38,586 nucleotides of DNA from an uncultured Blautia sp. (GTDB lineage Bacteria > Bacillota > Clostridia > Lachnospirales > Lachnospiraceae), in assembly GCA_900539525.1 (NCBI GenBank), contig UQCM01000023.1:1-38586 (forward strand), in the 5' to 3' direction. Below, in pieces: positions 38,568 through 38,586 of this stretch. The notes below the pieces were generated by a model. That model saw only the letters and a list, made by a program, of their open reading frames with translations, had not been told where the DNA came from and made no database searches. Position 1 is the stretch's first letter. Each line of letters begins with the position of its first letter. The position numbers and the translations under genes are program-made.

Positions 38568-38586
38568 ATATTTGCCTTGGGGAGCT
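38538..38586 (+). mobile_element. MITE-like element (subfamily A), left end, cut by the window edge
   Basis: GTAACTGTTCAGAGTCATGC, followed by AGATTTATAAATATTTGCC and TTGGGGAGCT, matches 47 of 49 bases of the corresponding end of the 153-bp copy (minus strand of 8620-8668). The rest lies beyond the window. It overlaps the 3' end of the MATE gene. Confidence 0.8.

Overview
The window reads as a chromosomal segment of a low-to-mid GC, spore-forming Clostridia, most likely a gut Lachnospiraceae (Blautia/Dorea/Ruminococcus-like). Grounds for this are the sporulation genes (spoVG, spoVT, yyaC), the glgC-glgD pair, the long (390 aa) clostridial type of PRPP synthetase, a split transketolase, and Clostridia-type large serine and tyrosine recombinase remnants. 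Family names rest on reading the proteins by eye; no database search was possible.

Layout. (1) 1-1460 is a mobile-element scar: a divergent Crp/Fnr regulator (cut by the window edge), a thioredoxin truncated and fused in frame to the C-terminus of a large serine recombinase, and the C-terminal stub of a tyrosine integrase with arm-site-like repeats. (2) 1463-4310: LMW phosphatase, then a cysteine-synthase-like gene and metY (sulfur amino acids). (3) 4490-7221: an SbcCD/YhaON-like nuclease-ATPase pair. (4) 7299-12558, all on the minus strand: prs, a DnaI/DnaC-like helicase loader, a DnaD protein and murC, with a DnaA-box cluster between dnaD and murC. (5) 12985-20062, plus strand: glgC-glgD, spoVG, pth-mfd. 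(6) 20248-24601: PrsA-like foldase lipoprotein, thiamine transporter ThiT, RibF-like protein and a repeat lipoprotein. (7) 25022-27467: V4R sensor, GGDEF protein and spoVT. (8) 27514-29632 minus: VanY-like carboxypeptidase and pncB. (9) 30240-32008: split transketolase. (10) 32163-33320 minus: PH-domain protein and YyaC. (11) 33587-38567: LysM/JAB-like membrane protein, DUF5711-like protein, CvpA-family protein and a MATE transporter.

The prs / spoVG / pth / mfd / spoVT set recalls the purR-spoVG-glmU-prs-ctc-pth-mfd-spoVT neighbourhood of Bacillus, here rearranged and interrupted by glycogen, secretion, vitamin and c-di-GMP genes.

The most distinctive content is between the genes. There is a family of small non-coding elements (70-156 bp) with GTAAC/GTTAC-type terminal inverted repeats. 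Three copies are flanked by 8-bp direct repeats, two of them perfect. One insertion has replaced the last codons of metY. Elements or fragments also supply the tails of mfd, ribF and the MATE gene. A 27-nt hairpin within the second subfamily shows compensatory changes between copies. Two further short dispersed repeats occur: a TTTTGACCCTGGCATC-type motif (five sites) and a 38-nt hairpin repeat (two sites). Other items worth attention are a 214-nt structured leader before the V4R-GGDEF operon and a 26-bp inverted repeat that buries the ribosome binding site of the VanY-like gene. No tRNA, rRNA, CRISPR array or intact transposase was seen.
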